In this document: positions 1 to 7,427 of the stretch, piece by piece
Numbering within the stretch: the first letter of the stretch is position 1
Layout of the letters: each line of letters starts with the position of its first letter
Source: an uncultured Clostridia bacterium
GTDB lineage: Bacteria; Bacillota_A; Clostridia; TANB77; CAG-508
Reading direction: 5' to 3'
DNA length: 40,270 nt
Assembly (NCBI GenBank): GCA_947594095.1
Contig: CANQEA010000007.1
Coordinates: 1-40,270, forward strand
Position numbers and translations under genes: made by a program
Notes under the pieces: generated by a model
Database searches by the model: none
What the model saw: only the letters and a program-made list of their open reading frames with translations
Told to the model about the DNA's origin: nothing

Positions 1-749
1 CTTAAAATAGCTATTTCTTTTAACTTATCATCTAATGAATTAAACTTACCTGATTTTTGTAATTTTCTAATTGCTTCTATTTGTTCAACAGAAGCATTTA
101 TTGTTTTATTTAAATTTGCCGTTTCACAATTAACAAGTCTATTTACTTTCCCATTTATTTCTCTTTTAATTCTTATATCTTCAAATTTTAGTACAGCTCT
201 ATTTGCTCCAATAAGTGCTAAGAAATTTGATATATCTTCTCCTTCTTTTATATAAACAGAACATCTTTTATTTGTTTTTAAAGTCTTAATATTTAAATCA
301 TATTCTTTTAAAATTCCACAAATTTTTTCTAAATTATTAGTATTTTCTATAATTATTTCTAAATGATACTTATTTTCTGGATTATTTATAGAACCTGAAC
401 CCATAAATAGACCACGAATTAAGGCTTTCTTTTCTTCTTGATTATTACTTACTTCATTTAAATAAATATTATTATTTTCTATTTTTACAAAATCTATATT
501 TTTTTTATTTACAGTTATATAAAAAATCTTTCCACTTACATCAATTTCGTGATTTATGTCTAAATTTGAAAGTAGCTTAGAAAAACGATTAATATTATAA
601 TCGCTTTCAGTAGAAAATTTTATTTTATTTTTTTCAATTGAGGTATTTCCAGAAATAAGATAACCAATTAATTCGTTCTTTACTAATTCTTTATTAGATA
701 AATTACTATTTTTATTTAATTCTTGTTTAATATCTGACGAAAATGACAT
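1..749 (-). CDS. whiA: DNA-binding protein WhiA, 3' end cut by the window
   Basis: This frame is open from an ATG at 749 to the left edge, so the C-terminus is missing. My translation begins MSFSSDIKQEL and contains GSGSINNPENKYHLE near residue 125, both typical of WhiA, a regulator conserved in Gram-positive bacteria. The visible 249 residues cover the N-terminal region and the LAGLIDADG homing-endonuclease-like domain. The C-terminal helix-turn-helix should lie beyond the edge. The start is supported by GGAGGACAAG six bases upstream. In Bacillota whiA usually follows rapZ and yvcK; here the gene directly upstream is a toxin, 27 bp away, so whiA may be co-transcribed with the toxin-antitoxin pair. 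The family assignment is firm. The regulatory role in this organism is inferred from the family only. Confidence 0.9.
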   Translation of the reverse strand, partial: MSFSSDIKQELNKNSNLSNKELVKNELIGYLISGNTSIEKNKIKFSTESDYNINRFSKLLSNLDINHEIDVSGKIFYITVNKKNIDFVKIENNNIYLNEVSNNQEEKKALIRGLFMGSGSINNPENKYHLEIIIENTNNLEKICGILKEYDLNIKTLKTNKRCSVYIKEGEDISNFLALIGANRAVLKFEDIRIKREINGKVNRLVNCETANLNKTINASVEQIEAIRKLQKSGKFNSLDDKLKEIAIL

Positions 750-776
750 AGTATTCTTGTCCTCCTTAGTTATAAA

Positions 777-1043
777 CTAATTGTATATATCTTTTCTATG
801 TCCAACTTCTAATACTAGCACAACAACTTGTTTATCTATAATTTCACATATTACTCTATAATCTCCAATACGATATCTCCACTGTCCTGACTTATTTTCG
901 ACTAAACTTTTACCATGTATCCTTGGATTTTCAGATCCTTGAATATTCTTTTCCAACCAACCAATTATTAATGATGATATATGTTTATCCAGTTTTTTTA
1001 GTTGTCTTTTTGCTCTTTCTGAAAAAACTACATTATATTTCAC
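777..1043 (-). CDS. RelE/ParE-family toxin
   Basis: This 88-residue basic protein has the RelE-superfamily layout: a start like MKYNVVFSERAKRQLKKLDK, a helical hairpin, then the beta-strand core WRYRIGDYRVICEI and a C-terminal VLEVGHRKDIYN. The last segment carries the conserved arginine and terminal tyrosine seen in RelE mRNA interferases. Family members cleave mRNA at the ribosomal A site and are neutralised by the partner encoded beside them. The start codon is GTG at 1043, immediately after the antitoxin stop codon TAA, with GGAG and GGG inside the antitoxin 3' end as ribosome site. The zero-base junction points to translational coupling. Whether it cuts mRNA or poisons gyrase like ParE cannot be told from sequence alone. 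Confidence 0.88.
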   Translation of the reverse strand: MKYNVVFSERAKRQLKKLDKHISSLIIGWLEKNIQGSENPRIHGKSLVENKSGQWRYRIGDYRVICEIIDKQVVVLVLEVGHRKDIYN

Positions 1044-1262
1044 TTATATTCCCAGCTCCTTTTTTACCTCATCCATTGTATATGTTTTAGGATTTTTATT
1101 ATATTCTTTAATTGCTTTTTCATAACTTTCCAAATCATATTCATCTTCTATTTTTTCTAAAACAGCAACTCTTACTAAATCTGATAAAGATATATTATTA
1201 ATTTTAGCATATGATTTTATTAATTCTGTATCTTTTTCACTTAATCTTACTGAAATAGTCAT
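1044..1262 (-). CDS. RelB/DUF6290-type antitoxin (ribbon-helix-helix N-terminus)
   Basis: Partner of the toxin at 777-1043. The protein starts MTISVRLSEKDTELIKSYAK, which fits a ribbon-helix-helix DNA-binding fold: one beta strand followed by two helices, including NNISLSDLVRVAV. The C-terminal part is charged, as expected for a toxin-neutralising tail. A TTG at 1271 would extend the frame but abuts the Shine-Dalgarno sequence, so I use the ATG at 1262, nine bases after GAGGAG. The product has 72 residues. A consensus promoter and a tandem 10-bp repeat lie just upstream, which fits autoregulation by the antitoxin or the complex. The pair is presumably mobile among hosts, but no insertion sequence or attachment site is visible around it. 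Confidence 0.85.
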   Translation of the reverse strand: MTISVRLSEKDTELIKSYAKINNISLSDLVRVAVLEKIEDEYDLESYEKAIKEYNKNPKTYTMDEVKKELGI

Positions 1263-1285
1263 AATTATCAACTCCTCATATATTT

Positions 1286-1314
1286 ATTGTACTACGTTGT
1301 ATTACGTTTGTCAA
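1286..1314 (-). promoter_or_regulatory. Sigma-A type promoter of the toxin-antitoxin operon
   Basis: On the minus strand a perfect -35 TTGACA (1309-1314) is separated by 17 bases from a -10 TACAAT (1286-1291). The antitoxin ATG lies 24 bases downstream of the -10. The spacer and -10 are covered by a 10-bp direct repeat, listed separately. Confidence 0.8.
1287..1306. repeat. Tandem 10-bp repeat overlapping the TA promoter, likely operator
   Basis: TTGTACTACG (1287-1296) is followed without gap by TTGTATTACG (1297-1306), one mismatch in ten. The pair spans the -10 and spacer of the toxin-antitoxin promoter. Ribbon-helix-helix repressors bind tandem short sites one helical turn apart, so this is the expected place and spacing for autorepression. 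The DNA repeat is seen; binding is inferred. Confidence 0.65.
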
Positions 1315-1428
1315 TATTATTATATTATTTTTAACAAAAAAACGTGATTTTATGTTGTTATTCAAAGATAATTATAAATTTTAAATTAAACATTGAAGTT
1401 TTGCATATTTTTCGTACTTGAAATATTT

Positions 1429-2277
1429 TTATCCAGATAATTTTGCAATTATTGCTCTATCATTATCATATAAATCTTTTATACATGTGATATTCGCGTA
1501 TTTTCCATCTTCTTCTAAAAGAGATATTACATCTTCTTTTTGGTCATACCCAATTTCTAAACATAAATATCCATTATATTTAAGATATTCATAAGCATGT
1601 GCTATAATTTTTCTATAAAAATCTAATCCATCATATCCGCCATCTAAGGCAATATGTGGTTCATTTTGTACGTCATTATCTAATGTTTTTAATACATCTT
1701 TTTTAATATAAGGTGGATTAGATACTATTATATCATATTTTTCTTTTCCTAAACTTTCAAATAAATTTGATTTAACAAAAGTGATTTTATCTTCAACTTC
1801 ATTTTTTTTGCTATTTAATTTTGCAATTTCTAATGCTTTAGCGCTTATATCTAATGCTGTGACATTACTATCTTTTACATATTTTGCAATAGATACTGCA
1901 ATAATTCCACTTCCAGTACATAAATCTAAGAATTTTTTTGCATTTACTTTATTAGCAATTTTTATTGTTTCTTCTACTAAGCACTCTGTGTCTTGCCTTG
2001 GTATCAAAACATTCTCATCTACGTAGAAATTCATTTTCATAAATTCTTGTGAATGTGTTATATGTTGAAGAGGCATTCCTTTTATTATTTTTTTTATATT
2101 TGCTAAATATTTTTCTTCATCATCTTTTTTAATTACTTCATCGTCATGAACTAATAAATATTCTCTTGGTTTGTTTAATATATATTGCATTAATAATCTT
2201 GCTTTTATTTTTGGCTCATTTATATTATTCATTTTTAGTTCTAAACTTCCTTTTTCTAATAATTCTTTTAATTTCAT
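1429..2277 (-). CDS. prmC: Peptide chain release factor N5-glutamine methyltransferase PrmC/HemK
   Basis: S-adenosylmethionine-dependent methyltransferase that modifies the glutamine of the GGQ motif in release factors RF1 and RF2. The N-terminal helical RF-binding domain is followed by LIPRQDTE, the SAM-binding loop DLCTGSGIIA and the diagnostic catalytic motif NPPYI. I place the start at the ATG at 2277, because GGAGGTG lies seven bases upstream; the longer frame to 2304 would translate through that ribosome site. The resulting 282 residues match the usual family length. In many Clostridia prmC sits beside prfA or rpmE. Here the upstream neighbour is a hairpin-rich small ORF that ends in a terminator-like hairpin, so prmC probably has its own promoter, although I do not see a strong one in the gap. 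Confidence 0.95.
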   Translation of the reverse strand: MKLKELLEKGSLELKMNNINEPKIKARLLMQYILNKPREYLLVHDDEVIKKDDEEKYLANIKKIIKGMPLQHITHSQEFMKMNFYVDENVLIPRQDTECLVEETIKIANKVNAKKFLDLCTGSGIIAVSIAKYVKDSNVTALDISAKALEIAKLNSKKNEVEDKITFVKSNLFESLGKEKYDIIVSNPPYIKKDVLKTLDNDVQNEPHIALDGGYDGLDFYRKIIAHAYEYLKYNGYLCLEIGYDQKEDVISLLEEDGKYANITCIKDLYDNDRAIIAKLSG

Positions 2278-2346
2278 AAAAAACACCTCCAATAATAAAA
2301 ACAAATATCATTTTAATATATTTAGTCATTCTTAATATATAAATAA

Positions 2347-2365
2347 TGGGGGCTTTGCGCCCCCA
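2347..2365 (-). terminator. GC-rich terminator-like hairpin
   Basis: TGGGGGC and GCCCCCA form a perfect 7-bp stem around the loop TTTGC. It lies ten bases after the stop of the small ORF at 2375-2614. The following minus-strand sequence, TTATTTATATATT, is T-rich but not a pure T tract, so termination is likely rather than certain. Confidence 0.6.
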
Positions 2366-2374
2366 AGTAATACA

Positions 2375-2614
2375 TTAATCATCAAACTTGTAGTTATTAA
2401 TTAATGTAACAAGTTCTCCGAGAAGTTCACAAGTTACTGCTTTCTCTTCGGAGTAACCTTTGATGTCGCAAATCTCAAGGACTTCCGACAGTTCATATTT
2501 GCGATTTTTTAAATCGCAAATATGATAATTGCTTTGAGAATCTTTTTTTAGATTCTCTATATCTCTCTGTTGGTAACAGAGAAATTCTTGTACACTTTGG
2601 AGACTCTTTTCCAT
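2375..2614 (-). CDS. Small hypothetical protein in a palindrome-rich transcript
   Basis: I do not recognise this 79-residue protein. It begins MEKSLQSVQEFLCYQQRDIE and is acidic and mostly helical by eye, with four or five scattered cysteines and no membrane segment. The start at 2614 is supported by AGGAG five bases upstream; the longer frame to 2686 has no ribosome site. Base composition is less AT-rich than the neighbours, and the coding sequence is built largely from perfect inverted repeats (see the structured tract at 2384-2699). Either a real peptide is encoded in a structured mRNA, or the transcript is a structured RNA in which an ORF persists. The fitting ribosome site and the terminator right after the stop favour translation. 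Function unknown. Confidence 0.5.
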   Translation of the reverse strand: MEKSLQSVQEFLCYQQRDIENLKKDSQSNYHICDLKNRKYELSEVLEICDIKGYSEEKAVTCELLGELVTLINNYKFDD

Positions 2615-2699
2615 ATTTTCTCCTTTTTGTCCCAGTCCTAATATAAATATTAGAACCCAACTAGCCCTGTCGACTAAGCAGAGCATAGCTGTACCTATG
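2384..2699. repeat. Tract of successive perfect inverted repeats
   Basis: Inverted repeats seen on the forward strand: AACTTGT 2385-2391 with 2409-2415; GTTACT 2433-2438 with 2452-2457; a 14-bp perfect arm 2494-2507 with 2511-2524 (loop TTT); GAGAATCT 2536-2543 with 2550-2557; TCTCTGTT 2564-2571 with 2575-2582 (loop GGT); a 10-bp arm with one wobble 2635-2644 with 2647-2656 (loop AA); CATAG 2684-2688 with 2695-2699. With the terminator at 2347-2365 there is roughly one stem every 20-70 bases. The arms fall inside the ORF and its leader alike. No similar density occurs elsewhere in the window. Confidence 0.75.
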
Positions 2700-2762
2700 T
2701 TGTTCTTAATACATAAGTTAACATATTTTTATGTTTTTGTCAATGAATTTGATGAAATTACT

Positions 2763-3860
2763 TTATAAATTTGTTCTACTGTTCTCTGTTACTGGTATTC
2801 TAAACTTTTGACCCGGGAATATTAAATTTGGATTTGGAATTTGATTTAAATTCACAATTGATTGTACACTTACTCCAAAACGTCTTGCAATTCCACTTAA
2901 AGTATTTCCTCTCCTTACAGTATATACAACATGGCTAGTTTCATTTGTAACATTTCCATTTATATTTGAATTAGTAAAAATTCTAAATACCTGACCTGGG
3001 AAAATAAGGTTTGGGTTTTGAATTCCATTTACACTAGCAATTTGTTGAACTGTAGTTCCAAATCTTTGTGCAATTTCTGATAAAGTATCTCCTCTTACAA
3101 CAGTATAAAGTATTTCTCTTGTATTGAAATTATCTGGTGGATTCTCAATTTGAGGAATATTTGAAGATTCATCAAGTAAAATATCTTCTGTAAATCTATT
3201 TCTATCTACATACCCATTAATTCCTGGAACAATTCCTGTACTTGTATATTGCACACCTTCCCATGTTTGCCAGCTAGTTTCTACATCACCTAGTGTTTCG
3301 TAATCCCCATAATATGCAAACCATAATGGATACCTTTCAGCTAATTGTCTATTAAACACATCTCTACTATTTGATAAATCACTATATACTATCATTTCCT
3401 TACCGGTTAGACTTTGTACTGTTTGTAAAAAGACTTCAGATATTTCATTTATTTCACTTGTAGTTATTCCATCTCTAAATTGTTCAAAATCCATTGCAAG
3501 TTTACAATCAGGTGTCTTTCCTGCAATTACTGATGAGAAAAATCTTGCTTCTTGCCTTGCATCTTCTACATTTGTTGCAGTTAAAAAATGATAAAACCCG
3601 ACTCTTAATCCATTTTCCTTTGCTTTTTCATAATTATAATCAAAAAAAGGATCTTTAAAATTTGTTCCTTGACTTGCTTTTATGTACACAATATCTATTC
3701 CGCTATTTCTTACCCTGGAATAATCTATATATCCTTGCCAATTACTTACATCAATTCCTTCGAACCTTATCTCTCCGCTAGATGTAATTGCATATGATAC
3801 TGATATTTGAAAAAATAATAATAGTACAAATGTAAATAGAATACTAATTGTCTTTCTCAT
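2763..3860 (-). CDS. Secreted GH25 lysozyme with two LysM domains
   Basis: Peptidoglycan muramidase exported to the wall. Residues 1-24 form a signal peptide ending VSYA. The GH25 catalytic barrel spans about 33-235, with EGIDVSNWQG (Asp37), YIKASQG and LAMDFEQ (Asp124, Glu126) as the expected active-site strands. Two LysM repeats follow at about 251-295 and 312-356; both carry the YTVxRGxTLSxIAxRFG pattern and end in NPNLIFPGQ. LysM domains hold the enzyme on glycan strands. The gene follows a 764-residue unknown and a polysaccharide deacetylase on the same strand. It may have its own promoter at the palindrome around 3874-3896. The ribosome site GGGAGG precedes the ATG. GH25 enzymes also occur in phage, but no phage gene is nearby, so a housekeeping or wall-remodelling autolysin is the better reading. 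Confidence 0.93.
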   Translation of the reverse strand: MRKTISILFTFVLLLFFQISVSYAITSSGEIRFEGIDVSNWQGYIDYSRVRNSGIDIVYIKASQGTNFKDPFFDYNYEKAKENGLRVGFYHFLTATNVEDARQEARFFSSVIAGKTPDCKLAMDFEQFRDGITTSEINEISEVFLQTVQSLTGKEMIVYSDLSNSRDVFNRQLAERYPLWFAYYGDYETLGDVETSWQTWEGVQYTSTGIVPGINGYVDRNRFTEDILLDESSNIPQIENPPDNFNTREILYTVVRGDTLSEIAQRFGTTVQQIASVNGIQNPNLIFPGQVFRIFTNSNINGNVTNETSHVVYTVRRGNTLSGIARRFGVSVQSIVNLNQIPNPNLIFPGQKFRIPVTENSRTNL

Positions 3861-3873
3861 AAAAAAACCTCCC

Positions 3874-3896
3874 TTATTCCATATTATATGGTATAA
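3874..3896 (-). promoter_or_regulatory. Palindromic -10 region upstream of the lysozyme gene
   Basis: The minus strand carries CCATATAATATGG, a perfect palindrome around one base that contains the -10 hexamer TATAAT. The arms extend to TTAT/ATAA with one mismatch (forward 3874-3896). No good -35 lies at 16-18 bases, so the promoter may need an activator or be repressed at the palindrome. This is inference from symmetry and position. Confidence 0.4.
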
Positions 3897-3946
3897 GAAA
3901 GGTTAAAGTGCTTAAAACACTAAACATAAATTAATCTGGTATTGTA

Positions 3947-6241
3947 TTATAAAACATCATATTCTAATAATGTTACAGTTTTTACTTGTATATCTGAAAA
4001 ATCATCTTTATCATTTTGCATTTTTAAAATATTAAATGTAGTTTTATTTTTAAGCTCTAATTTTAGCTTAGATGCATCTACTAATATTTTAGTTGATAAA
4101 TCTTGGCCAACTGGTAATGTTTTATTTTGATTTTCGTAAAATACAATATTTGTATAACTTACTGCGTTAATTCCTCTTTTTAAGTTCATTTGATAGAAAT
4201 AAATCTTGTCCCCATCTTCTTTAAGTGCTCCGTCCATTTCTGATTTTGGATTTAAGTCAAACACATTTATTTTCTTTCTATTTAATTTTCTATCATTTAT
4301 TGCAAAATAGATTGGCAAATCATCTGGTAATACAACTTTTTTTAGAGCTTCTTCAATGTTTTTAACAGTATTCTGCAGACTTTCTTTATATGCTGATGAT
4401 TTTGTACTTCTATTAATATCTAATATGTTAAATTTATTTCTTGGTAGTTCTCTATGTTTTTTATCTCCAATTTGAGATGTTTTTGTTATATCTTGTGCTA
4501 TTCCACCAAAAATGTCAAACTCCTCATCTTCCATAAGAAGTTTTTCTTCTATTGCTTGTTTTTTCAAACTCTTTAAGTTTTGTTCTAAATCTTTAGGTGA
4601 AACATCTTCCATTTTTACTTTATTTAGTGAATCTATTACATCTGTTGTTGTCAAATAAATACTGTCTAACTGTTCTTTAGTTAATTTACTTCTTTGTAAA
4701 TTATCCATAGTAGTTCCAAATTCTTCTAAATCTTCTTCATAATCAAAAACTTTTTTGATATTTTTAATTATATTTGTATCTTCTTTTTCTCCTTCAGTTA
4801 AACTTGCAACTTCATCTTTATTAGAATATTTCCAAAACTCGAAAATACTTTTTTTATGACTATCTATTTCGTCTATATATGCAGTAGCATTTTCAATTTT
4901 CTTTTTCATATTTTTGCTTTTTAACTTTAGAGCATTTATATCCATAATTAAATTTTTAAGAAATTCTTCATATTTACCATAATTTCTGTAAAATTCAATT
5001 AATTCTTCAATTGTATAATTTACTTTATTTTCTACATTTATTGTTTCGTCTATGTCTGTCTTTTTATTTTCATCATCTTTATCTTCTAGGTTTTGTATAT
5101 CATCTTTATCTGTTTTTATTCTTTTCCCTTTTTTGTTATATTTAAAATAATATTTAAACTTACCAAAAAAAGTTTTTTTACATTCTAAAAATGTTGTTAT
5201 TTGTTTTTCTTTTGCCAAATATTCTATTTCTTGATTTGATACTTCTTCTTTTAAATTTGATAATTTTTTTTCATTTTCTTTAATTGTATTTTTAATTATT
5301 TCTTGTTTTTCTATCCCTTGTAAATACTCTTTTGTTACCCATTTAGAAAGTTTATGATATTCTATTTTTTCTTTTCCAAAATAAAATTCTATACTTCCTT
5401 GTTGATTTATATTTGTTTTAAATTCAAAGTAATGAGGTAATTCTGTTTGCATTATATACATTGCTTTTAATAATTTATAAAATTGGCTAGCTTCTGTTCT
5501 ATTATGTAAAACAACTTTATATGGACTTTTTATTTTTCCATATACTTGTGTTTCGCCTATTATTTCAATACTTAATTCATCATATTTATTTTGTACTTCA
5601 TAAATTAAAGGCCAGTCTTTTGTAAATAACCACAAATAATTTTCTATATCTTCATATTCTTGTTTTTTTAAATATTGCCTTGTATAATCTAAGTTACATA
5701 TAGGTACAAATATTTTTTCTGCTCTTTTAGGTTCTAATTGTTTTTTTAGCAAATAGAAAAATGTTGAATAGTCAGAATCTTCTGTTGGAACAAGCATAAA
5801 ATATTGATCTGTATTTTCTGAATAATATATTTGCCATAAATAGTTCCCTTCAAATTTTACCTTAAATGGAATTTGTTCTTGTAATTTTTTTTGTTCTTCT
5901 TCTACTTTTTCAATATCTTCTATTTTAACCTGTCTTAGCATCTTTAAAAAAGTAGTGTATTTTATAATATTTTGCTCACTTTCATTGTCCAAATAATCCA
6001 TTAGTGGGCTTGCTTTTTTATATTTTATATCTAATTCATCCAAACGATTTGCAGGTGTTATTAAAATTTGTATATCTTTTACTGGTATATATCTATATTG
6101 TTTATATTGTTTTTCATCATATTTTTTGTTTGGTTTGAATTCTAATGGTTTGAATCTTTTTATTTTAATTGGTATATTATATAAGTCTAAACCAATATAT
6201 TCCAATTTCTGCGTCATATTATTAGATACTCGTCTTGCCAA
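3947..6241 (-). CDS. Large conserved-looking protein of unknown function with coiled coils
   Basis: I do not recognise this 764-residue protein. It has no signal peptide or membrane helix by eye. Residues 1-300 look globular, rich in aromatic and beta-type sequence (YRYIPVKDIQILITPANRL, IPFKVKFEGNYLWQIYYSE). Residues about 310-360 and 430-490 are strongly charged heptad-like coiled coils, separated by a very acidic Asp/Glu/Lys linker near 385-415. The last 150 residues look globular again. The start is TTG at 6241, preceded by GGGG seven bases upstream; the first ATG at 6217 has no ribosome site. The gene lies 52 bp after a polysaccharide deacetylase and about 90 bp before a lysozyme. A role as a cytoplasmic scaffold or regulator linked to the envelope is possible but unproven. 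Confidence 0.75.
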   Translation of the reverse strand: MARRVSNNMTQKLEYIGLDLYNIPIKIKRFKPLEFKPNKKYDEKQYKQYRYIPVKDIQILITPANRLDELDIKYKKASPLMDYLDNESEQNIIKYTTFLKMLRQVKIEDIEKVEEEQKKLQEQIPFKVKFEGNYLWQIYYSENTDQYFMLVPTEDSDYSTFFYLLKKQLEPKRAEKIFVPICNLDYTRQYLKKQEYEDIENYLWLFTKDWPLIYEVQNKYDELSIEIIGETQVYGKIKSPYKVVLHNRTEASQFYKLLKAMYIMQTELPHYFEFKTNINQQGSIEFYFGKEKIEYHKLSKWVTKEYLQGIEKQEIIKNTIKENEKKLSNLKEEVSNQEIEYLAKEKQITTFLECKKTFFGKFKYYFKYNKKGKRIKTDKDDIQNLEDKDDENKKTDIDETINVENKVNYTIEELIEFYRNYGKYEEFLKNLIMDINALKLKSKNMKKKIENATAYIDEIDSHKKSIFEFWKYSNKDEVASLTEGEKEDTNIIKNIKKVFDYEEDLEEFGTTMDNLQRSKLTKEQLDSIYLTTTDVIDSLNKVKMEDVSPKDLEQNLKSLKKQAIEEKLLMEDEEFDIFGGIAQDITKTSQIGDKKHRELPRNKFNILDINRSTKSSAYKESLQNTVKNIEEALKKVVLPDDLPIYFAINDRKLNRKKINVFDLNPKSEMDGALKEDGDKIYFYQMNLKRGINAVSYTNIVFYENQNKTLPVGQDLSTKILVDASKLKLELKNKTTFNILKMQNDKDDFSDIQVKTVTLLEYDVL

Positions 6242-6293
6242 TTTTTATCCCCTTCCTAAAAGTTTGAAAATTCTCAAAACTTTTTATTACTTT

Positions 6294-7286
6294 TTATTTT
6301 ATAATATCATAGAAATTTTTAAATTCGTATCCTTGTTCTCTTAGGTAACTTATAATTTGTGGTAATGCATCTGCTGTTACTTTTTTTGCTTGTGCATCAT
6401 GAAGAAGTATTACTAGACTATTTCTATTTGCAGTTGTTGCCTTAATTCTATTCATTTCATACTCCACTGTAGGACTACTTGTCTCTGCATCTCCTGACAA
6501 GCTATTCCAGTCAACATATAAAATGTCATTTTGACTTAGTAGTTCTCTTGCTTGTGTTTTCACATCTACATATGGACCTCCTGGGAAACCTCCTGGAAAC
6601 CTAAATAAATGCGAATTGTATTCTGGTACTCCAATTGCATTTTTAACTGCATCATTACATTGATTGAATTCATTTAACACATTTTGTGGTGTTTGATAAA
6701 TTGAAGAATATTGATGTGAATATCCATGATTTGCAATATAATGCCCTTCTTCATAAATCTTTTTTACCATATCTGGCATTGCTTCTACTCTTGAACCAAG
6801 TACAAAAAATGTTGCTAGAACATTTTCTTGTTTTAATGTATTTAGTATAGTTTCTGTTACAGTAGATGGTCCATCATCAAATGTTAAAAATGCTCTTTTA
6901 GTTTCTGATTTATATATATTTTCCATGTTTTGTCTTCCAACTTCTGTAAGTTTTGGAATTTTCTTTTGCCTTTCTTCTTCGGCTTTTTTTAATGCCTCTT
7001 GTTTCTCCTTTTCTTCTTTTTCTTTTTGCTGTTTTTCTCTTTCTTCTTTTGCTTTAATTATTTCTTGTTCATATTGTTGTTGTTTCATACTCTCTTGAAT
7101 TATGGCAATTGAATGTACTGCTATATAAGATAATGCAATAAGTATAATTAAGATTAAAATAACAATAATAACTTTTTCTTTATTTATATGACCATTATGC
7201 TTATTGTATCCTCTTCTATTTTTATAATTATTGTATATGCTATAATCATTATTAACTTGATAATAACTATTATTATCGTTAATCAT
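6294..7286 (-). CDS. Membrane-anchored polysaccharide deacetylase (NodB/CE4)
   Basis: Metal-dependent deacetylase acting outside the membrane, probably on peptidoglycan sugars. An N-terminal cytoplasmic tail (1-38) rich in Asn and Tyr precedes one transmembrane helix (about 39-60). A long Glu/Lys/Gln coiled coil (65-110) then spaces the catalytic domain from the membrane. The CE4 motifs are present in order: TFDDGP (135-140) with the catalytic and metal aspartates, HGYSH (His187, His191), RFPGG, a DW motif and LLHD near the end. Length and layout resemble PgdA-type N-acetylglucosamine deacetylases, which make the wall resistant to lysozyme. That fits its position in a run with a GH25 lysozyme. 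Substrate is inferred. The gene is preceded by an extended -10 promoter and GAGGGA. Confidence 0.9.
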   Translation of the reverse strand: MINDNNSYYQVNNDYSIYNNYKNRRGYNKHNGHINKEKVIIVILILIILIALSYIAVHSIAIIQESMKQQQYEQEIIKAKEEREKQQKEKEEKEKQEALKKAEEERQKKIPKLTEVGRQNMENIYKSETKRAFLTFDDGPSTVTETILNTLKQENVLATFFVLGSRVEAMPDMVKKIYEEGHYIANHGYSHQYSSIYQTPQNVLNEFNQCNDAVKNAIGVPEYNSHLFRFPGGFPGGPYVDVKTQARELLSQNDILYVDWNSLSGDAETSSPTVEYEMNRIKATTANRNSLVILLHDAQAKKVTADALPQIISYLREQGYEFKNFYDIIK

Positions 7287-7350
7287 TTTGATTCCCTCTT
7301 TTACTTCAATTATTATTTCATATTTTCTGGCAAATTATTTATCATTTTTT

Positions 7351-7359
7351 ATTATATCA
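7351..7359 (-). promoter_or_regulatory. Extended -10 promoter for the deacetylase run
   Basis: The minus strand reads TGATATAAT, an extended -10 element (TGnTATAAT), 64 bases upstream of the deacetylase ATG. There is no convincing -35 at 17 bases (TATATT), as is common for extended -10 promoters. It lies directly after the ATPase terminator, as expected for a new transcription unit. Confidence 0.5.
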
Positions 7360-7399
7360 CAATGATGTTTAAAAATATAGTATTATTTCAAAATAAATT

Positions 7400-7427
7400 A
7401 AAAAAAGTCCCTTGGGAACTTTTTTAA
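7400..7427 (-). terminator. Rho-independent terminator overlapping the ATPase stop codon
   Basis: On the minus strand an A run, AGTTCCC, AA, GGGACT and a run of seven T form a short stem with one bulged T. The A run on the 5' side makes it readable on the opposite strand too. The stop codon TAA of the upstream ATPase (7424-7426) lies within the A-rich 5' flank, so termination follows translation almost immediately. Confidence 0.75.

Noticed and set aside
2719..2743. Promoter for the palindromic small ORF
   Set aside because: A perfect TTGACA is present on the minus strand, but no acceptable -10 lies 16-18 bases downstream, so I do not list it as a promoter.
2763..3860. GH25 lysozyme as a prophage endolysin
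   Set aside because: It has a signal peptide and LysM domains, and no holin, portal, capsid or integrase gene is in the window.
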